Source: Adiantum capillus-veneris (lineage: Eukaryota > Streptophyta > Polypodiopsida > Polypodiales > Pteridaceae). Taken from it: a stretch of DNA of 64,000 nt. The translations under genes and the position numbers were made by a program. Numbering within the stretch: the stretch's first letter is position 1; each line of letters opens with the position of its first letter. Positions 58,095-64,000 of this stretch are shown here, piece by piece. The DNA is taken from contig CM043950.1 in the NCBI GenBank assembly GCA_014529385.2, positions 65,426,935 to 65,490,934 on the forward strand. Reading direction: 5' to 3'. The notes beneath the pieces were generated by a model. It did not search any database. It was not told the origin of the DNA and saw only the letters and a program-made list of their open reading frames with translations.

Positions 58095-59229
58095 TTTAAG
58101 GTTTTGTAGAAAACATTGACACCTTTTGATGATATTTAGAAGAAAGATCAAAGGGAAACATCAATAGTTTCTGTATCTCATCAGACGACATTGAAATATT
58201 CTAAAGAGCTAGCAACCTTGTTTTGGGCTAAGGAATTTGGTACAATGAAAAAGTGGCGTGTGTGGATTCACGCTGCACGAGTTTGAGAAAATAAAGGTGA
58301 TTACGCAAAACCAAGTCATGAATTAGGAATTCGTTTTTGAGATGGACCTCAAGTGCTTAAAGTATATAAGTGGGGAGATAATAAATCTATATAATCGATA
58401 TCCTATTATTATCATAGCTTTGTTGCAAATTTCCTTGTTTTATCTAGCTTATGTAGCTTGTGTTGGTGCATGTACGATCCGCATGCAATATGATTTGTAA
58501 AAACATATCGATAATAAATAATAGTTCTTTGAGTTGAGAAGCACGAGCATTGTATGGACAAGACAAGACACATGGAAAATTTTAACTATTATCACGAAAA
58601 ATTCATATGAGAATTACTTGATTCTTGATTGGATGAGTTTATGCAATTATTTTGTGGCATGTCTTGTGTCCATAAAACTTAAAATCGCTCTTCCTTCCTC
58701 TCCATCTTGTTTTTTCATTCTCCTTTGAGCTCATAACTGTTGGACATACCAATGCCAAAATGAATGCAGAGGTGGAGCTTGATGATATAGAAACTCAAGA
58801 GCACACAACACATGCCAAAGAATTGTTGTGCTAATACAAATAATAGGTTTGCCCTAGAATGGAATCTCTTGCGTCCATAAAACTTAAATTCATTCTTCCT
58901 TCCTCTCCATCTTGTTTTTGCCTTCTACTTTGGGCTCATAATTGTTGGACATGCCATTGTCAGAATGAATGCCGAGATGGAGAAGATGATGTAGAAACTC
59001 AAGAGCACACAATAGAGGCTAGAGAATTATTGAGTATGGTAATACAAAGAATATGTTTGCCTTAAAATGGTGCACAATAAACAAAGCCGGTGGAAAAAAC
59101 CTCCTAGTGATGGAATAAAGTGTCTAACAATTTTATATGCGTTCATACAAAATTACCCAAGTATGGTAACAAATATCCCCTTCAAAAGAAGTGATGTGAA
59201 CTTGAGAGGGCACTCATGTGTAGGGAAGT
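58095..59229. other. Non-coding with a 205-bp tandem duplication
   Basis: No gene seen. Two copies of a unit of about 205 bp start at about 58656 and 58861; both contain GTCCATAAAACTTAAA, CCTTCCTCTCCATCTTG, CTCATAA-TGTTGGACAT and AAACTCAAGAGCACACAA. Confidence 0.7.
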
Positions 59230-59830
59230 GCTAGACAATCCACAGAGGAGAAGAAGCCCATCACTTTGTGAAAAAACTTATTCTCACAAGGTAGAGCCTT
59301 TGTGAAAAAATTAGTTGGGTTGTTTTGTGCAGGCCAAAAGCCAAGCCAACCTCTCAAGACACAGAGTCTCACCTTGACGTAAGGATAATGCGTCTCAATG
59401 TGCTTATTTCAGCATGAACACTGGGTTCCTTGCAACTACCAAATCACTCCGTCAAGGAAGATAGTGGTGCTAGCCAACAACCGAATCAACTGAACGAGTT
59501 TAAGCCAAACACCCTCAACCGTAGCTATGAAACTTGTACCATATTTAGTCTCACAACTGGAAGTGGTCAATGTTGGTTGCTTCTTGCTCAACGAAGGTCT
59601 CAATGAGCTGTCAATCATGGGACAAAAACCACAATTGCTCGTATGTCATACTGAGTCTTAAAAAGCATGATATTCTAGTGGCAATGATTTTCTCATGGAA
59701 AAATGCAAGATATATAGTGCCATTCAAGTAGAAAAAGATGCACTTAGCTGCCTTCCGATTCTTAGACCGTGGACTATGCATAAACATGCTCACCTGTGAG
59801 ACTGCATATTAAACATCTAGCCTCATAGTG
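59230..59830 (-). pseudogene. Ty1/copia RNase H remnant
   Basis: Minus-strand pieces: MFMHSPRSKNRKAAK, IFFYLNGTIYLAFFHEK, SKKQPTLTTSSCETKYGTSF, GVWLKLVQLIRLL, NKHIETHYPYVKVRLC and NNPTNFFTKALP. Together they match the RT end and RNase H of copia elements in order, with many breaks. No LTR found. Confidence 0.75.
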
Positions 59831-61800
59831 CATAAGATACTGCTGTTTGAAGAAGAAGCAGCCACTACGGTCCTATGCTCAAAGAAGCAGTAGGGATGGA
59901 AACATTAGTGCTCTTCGTATGAGTAGCCACAAATGCGTGTTCAATAGCATATGGATTTTGCTACTTTTTTTGAAGACTCTAGCTCTTGTAGTAGTATAAC
60001 GATAAGAACATCAAACTTAATAACATCAAAGTTATTCTCTATCACAAGTCTCCAAGTAGGCACTTGTTTGAAAAGAATATAGTAGTGCATCAGGAATAGT
60101 TTACAAAAGGAAACTCTCAGGAATGACCTCACAAATACTCATCTTGATCTTTAATCTTCAAAAATATAGGAAGTAGTATCAATGAGCGGCTTTCCATAAG
60201 ACTGATGGGTGCATATACAAACCGCAAGGAAAAAACCTCTAAAGGGGGAAAAAAGTTCCCAATGGCCCTATGTGTATTCAAATAGATCACTACCATCTCT
60301 TGTTTATAATAGTGTTGTATAGGGCGTAGATCTCATGATAATGGCATGGTGGAGCAATGAACATATTCCTTTCCTGGACTTGACACTCCATGTGGCTAAT
60401 CTCTACGTCCTAACACTTCTCCCACCGTTCTCTGGTAAGGATCTTATCCAAAGTTGAGGAGGAAGGTTGTTGGTTTTCGATCATCCTTCGGTAATGGAAT
60501 CCCCTATCTTTTAAGATAGCTTTTTTAGCTCTATATAACGTGACCTGGTCCGTAGCAACCTTCAGGGCCTGTAGATTGACATCAGCAAAAAATATTCTTA
60601 GACTAGGTGTTTGTTAAGCTCCCTCAAATATCAAAAAAATTCTTTGCCTCTAGAAGATCCAGAGAAATTCAACCCTAGCTTTGTTCCAAATTTTTTTAAA
60701 TGTTGAGCGGTCTTGACAATGTATCTATGGAATGAGTTCTAAAAGAATTGGTTTCTGGCCAAGAAGTAAGGCTTTGTTTGAAATAAAATTGAAGGACTAT
60801 GACAACTTGTTTATACATGAAATCTCCTTTTCACAGTTGGTGGGAGCAAGTTATGATTAGAAAGTTTTAAATAGAGTGAAAGTGATGGCTATGTTGAAAG
60901 TTTTCTAAAATTTCCACTTGGCAAATTCAATTTTCCAAACATACAAAGTTCCTTTCCTTGAATTTGCCAAGAGGAAATTTTAGAAAATTATGTTTTTTTG
61001 TGGGTTTTTACACTATTTTCTCTATTTTGGGGGGGAATTTCTCCCTTTCCCCTTTCCCTCAACCGGCATTTTTGAAATTGAAAACGGCACAATATTAAGC
61101 CAAGACATATTTTTCCCGAACACTGGGTAGCGCCTTCTTTGGCAACACTTGATCCTGATCTCATTCAATATCCCTCCTTGAATCCCATGCTTGCCTATGA
61201 TCTCCAACAATGGATTTTAGTTTTGATTTAAGGGCTAAAAATCCACTCTCACATGGATCAAAGCATTTTCATCTCATCCACTCATTTCAAAATGAAGCCA
61301 AAGGTTGGATCAAACACTTGGACCAATACACATCCAAGAAAATGATACCAAAACCTTGTCTTAATTCACCCCGGAACCACTTCTAGACTTTGAAAAATAA
61401 AACATGGGTTTTTTTGAGAGGGAGTACTCGAGAGCATCTTTTAACACTATGGCTAACACAACATTCTTGTACACGTGGCATTCATGTATTTTTCTATTCA
61501 ATAATCAATCTTATTAACGTTGGGCAGATTAAAGAGCTTTCAAAAACCCCATTTAGGTCACTTTTGAGGTTGTTGTGGATAGAGAAGTGTCTGCTCTCTA
61601 GTTATAGCTATAATGAGGACTATAATGGCACCTTCCTTTCACTTGGGAGGTTGTTGTATGTAGGGAAGTCTTCAAATGATGGTTCACAAAATTGAGGCAG
61701 CACACGGCCTCATCATCTAACTCCAAACGATAATCCAGCCAAAATTCCAAATCTGCCCTAAATTTTTAAACCTTTGGAACTATAAAACCAACATCCTCAA
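59831..61800. other. No gene seen; contains a long hairpin
   Basis: A/T-rich sequence without a supported frame. The hairpin at 60901-60987 is listed separately. Confidence 0.5.
60901..60987. repeat. Inverted repeat with 29-bp arms
   Basis: Left arm 60901-60929 and right arm 60959-60987 are reverse complements with one mismatch (CCACTTGG against CCAAGAGG). A 29-base spacer separates them. The core is TTTTCTAAAATTTCC paired with GGAAATTTTAGAAAA. It could be a MITE remnant or a small-RNA-type foldback; no flanking duplication was recognised. Confidence 0.85.
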
Positions 61801-61805
61801 GTCAT

Positions 61806-61808
<3 letters not shown>

Positions 61809-61878
<70 letters not shown>
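61809..61878. repeat. (CT)n microsatellite
   Basis: About 34 uninterrupted CT units. Confidence 0.95.
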
Positions 61879-61879
<1 letters not shown>

Positions 61880-62002
61880 AAATGTGGGCTTGTTCCCATT
61901 AATTGAAAAATATAACATAAAACTATGTAAAAAAAATAACAAAATAAATAAATAATAATTATGTAGGGATCCAAAAAATTATTAAAAAATCAAATTGAAT
62001 TG

Positions 62003-62121
62003 CATGTCAAGTGAACAATTGATTTTTAAAAGGGCAAGTACAACAAAGAAGTCCACTTAAAGTTATATATAATGTCAAGTGAACAATTGATGTGTAAAAG
62101 GGCAAGTACAACAAAGACACA
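62003..62121. repeat. Short tandem duplication
   Basis: Two copies, about 68 bp apart, of a block with TGTCAAGTGAACAATTGAT and AAAAGGGCAAGTACAACAAA. Confidence 0.85.
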
Positions 62122-62299
62122 ATGCTGGATGGGGTGGAGAAACAAAGTAGTCCTTGAACACTAAAAATTTCCATTTTGGTGTAAAAATTGAAGATCAGGA
62201 CTTTCCATTGTGTTTACAACTATTGGTTTTGTGTGGCCAACAAATCTGGCTTCTTCAAAGTAGGTACAAGCAAGTGAAATGTGTGTAGGAGTGTCAAAT

Positions 62300-62495
62300 T
62301 AAAAACTAATTTTTGGTGGTCCTTGTGGGGACAACGGCCAACTGCAAAATGAGATTAATGCTTATTGTAACTCTTGTAGGATTTTTTGAATTACCTGGCT
62401 TTGTAATCTATAGGCTGGCTCGACAGCCTATCGATGTAACTTATGTTTCTTTCTAATACAATTCCCCACACTTATGGTAAAAAAAAAAGAAAGAC
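62300..62495 (+). repeat. Possible 3' end of a non-LTR retrotransposon
   Basis: Contains a perfect hairpin ATAGGCTG-GCTCGA-CAGCCTAT near 62409-62430, then ATGTTTCTTTCTAATACAAT and a short A-run (62478-62487). This layout resembles the 3' ends of plant LINE or SINE elements. No reverse transcriptase frame is upstream. Weak call. Confidence 0.3.
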
Positions 62496-64000
62496 AAGAT
62501 GGCCCTTTTTTAAATTAAGAGGACTATGCAATTATGAGCTTTGATAAGGGCCTTATGGGGGTTGTTATTAAGATGGCCAATTTTGGAATGGGCCTACTTT
62601 TGATAGGATGGCAATGGATTCTGATTCAAGCTCTACCAGCTCATGACGACATGCTATTCAAACCCATTCCGGCAAAATTGTGTAAGCTCATGGTTTAGAA
62701 GATTCGGGGTAAATTTTACTAACCCTGGTTCGTTTTTTACAAGCTCGGATTTTTTGGGAGGTAGTATGACTATTTGGTTTTTAATCTATAAAGAGTCCGT
62801 AGAGGTTTTTTTTTTTTTTGGCATGATAGCTAGTAAGTACTTTAAGGTATCTTGCGGACAGAGCTACAAAAAAGATTTATAAGCATGCACTTTTAAAATA
62901 GATTTGCAATACAATTGACTCTATGTGACTCATAAATATTGGGGGGATGAAACACTTGGATTGGAAGGGTGTTGGCCTTTTGATAAGAACTTATTCTATG
63001 TAAATAAATTACTAAAAATTCTTTAAAAATTGAGATAATTAAGTAACGTTATTTAAAACCTTTTAATCTTACTTGGATCTAAAAGGAGTGATGACCTTTT
63101 TTGATCTCAAGTTAAAGATAAAGTCTAAAAAGAACTAAAACACTCCTTAAAACTTAGTCTATTAGGCAATAAGCTTTATATATTTGCAAAAAGACAAAAA
63201 CATATTCCGTGATTTTTTTTTTCGCATAGACTTGGGTAGCAGTTTAAGATTAAAAAGGTTGTAAGCTGGACATGGATAACAATTGATAGGGTTTGTCAAA
63301 ATCTGTCATACCTATTCAAGATTAACGAATCTGTTGTCTTGTTTACATGGATGCAGGTGAAGACTCTATCCTTTCTTAAGATCTTTTTTGGCAATTGTTA
63401 TCCGTCATTGATGTACCTAGAGCATTTTTCACACTGTAGATAGTCACTTTAGACTACCTTATGTACAAAAATACTAGAATGACACCTCATGCTCACATTA
63501 ATGTACTCGAACCTGAGTCTATTTTGTGCTACTCTTTGTCCCTTGTCTTAGTATGCTCTCTTGTGTATAAGTATTAGTTAAAAAACATCGACGCACACGC
63601 ACACACACATGCACACTCAATCAATCATTGTATGCTTCTATCTCTGAAGTGTAGCACATCTTATTTTTCCATGTTTCAATTGCTCAAGTGCACATTTTAG
63701 TTCTCCTAGTTTTCATCTTGACAAGGTCTTGGGAGTTTTTTAGGACCTTTCCTAAGGTGATCCCTTGTGACTTGAAGAGACTCCCAAAATTACGTCATCA
63801 TGCATACAAATTTCAGCAACAATAACATTTTTGACACCATGAGAAAGACCAACACTTAAAGTGTATCTTGAGTAAGTCCCAAGTTCAAAGCCAATAGAGT
63901 AGTCCGAATCTTCACCAAAGCAACATTGCATGAGATGCACCTTTAAGCGGTTCTATGCAATAGGTTGCTATCAATACTTGCTCTATGATTTGATTTTTGC
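62496..64000. other. No gene seen
   Basis: A/T-rich; a small ACAC-type microsatellite is at 63588-63616. A 62-codon minus-strand frame at 63752-63940 near the window edge resembles nothing I can name. Confidence 0.45.

Overview
The window is nuclear DNA of a seed plant. It has LTR retrotransposons with tRNA-iMet-type primer sites (TGGTATCAGAGC), chromodomain-bearing Ty3/gypsy elements, Ty1/copia elements, and one spliced host gene with GT-AG introns. I cannot name the species. About 50 kb of the 64 kb is nested retrotransposon sequence. No CRISPR array, operon, tRNA or rRNA gene was seen.

Left block (1-13360). Family P is a tandem array: LTR-A (5' end cut by the window), internal region 1, LTR-B, internal region 2, LTR-C. 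It encodes Gag, an aspartic protease, a His/Asp-rich repeat tract and a roughly 300-residue tail of unknown function. There is no reverse transcriptase, RNase H or integrase. LTR-C is split by element N (8461-12723), another pol-less element with Gag, protease and an acidic tail.

Middle block (13361-45850). An old minus-strand Ty1/copia element, C, is the platform for most later insertions. Element T (15223-24413, minus strand, target duplication CCTCG) sits in the RNase H region of C. Element R1 (20286-24028), an internally deleted chromovirus, sits in an LTR of T. An S-like solo LTR (26005-27700) sits between the integrase and RT parts of C. Element R2 (29620-45246, target duplication GGTTA) lies in the 5'-side flank of C. 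R2 carries a reversed solo LTR (31389-31955) and the nearly complete chromovirus S (33469-42142, target duplication GCAGG). Most coding regions are broken by stops and frameshifts.

Right block (45850-64000). The one host gene is PIGU, the GPI-transamidase subunit, on the plus strand with twelve visible exons (46017-49437). Its first exon or exons are not in the window, so the nest may lie in its first intron or may have cut off its 5' end. Downstream are an integrase remnant of a copia element (about 50370-50760, minus), a nearly complete copia element E (52709-58094, plus), another copia RNase H remnant (about 59230-59830, minus), a strong 29-bp-arm hairpin, microsatellites and AT-rich sequence with no gene I can support.

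The least ordinary signals are four. One is the pol-less polyprotein of family P. Another is a GAAATACCGAAAGGGGCGCC motif shared by otherwise different LTR families. A third is a strong excess of TAG stops at former glutamine codons. The last is repeated formation of internally deleted gag-to-integrase or gag-to-chromodomain derivatives.
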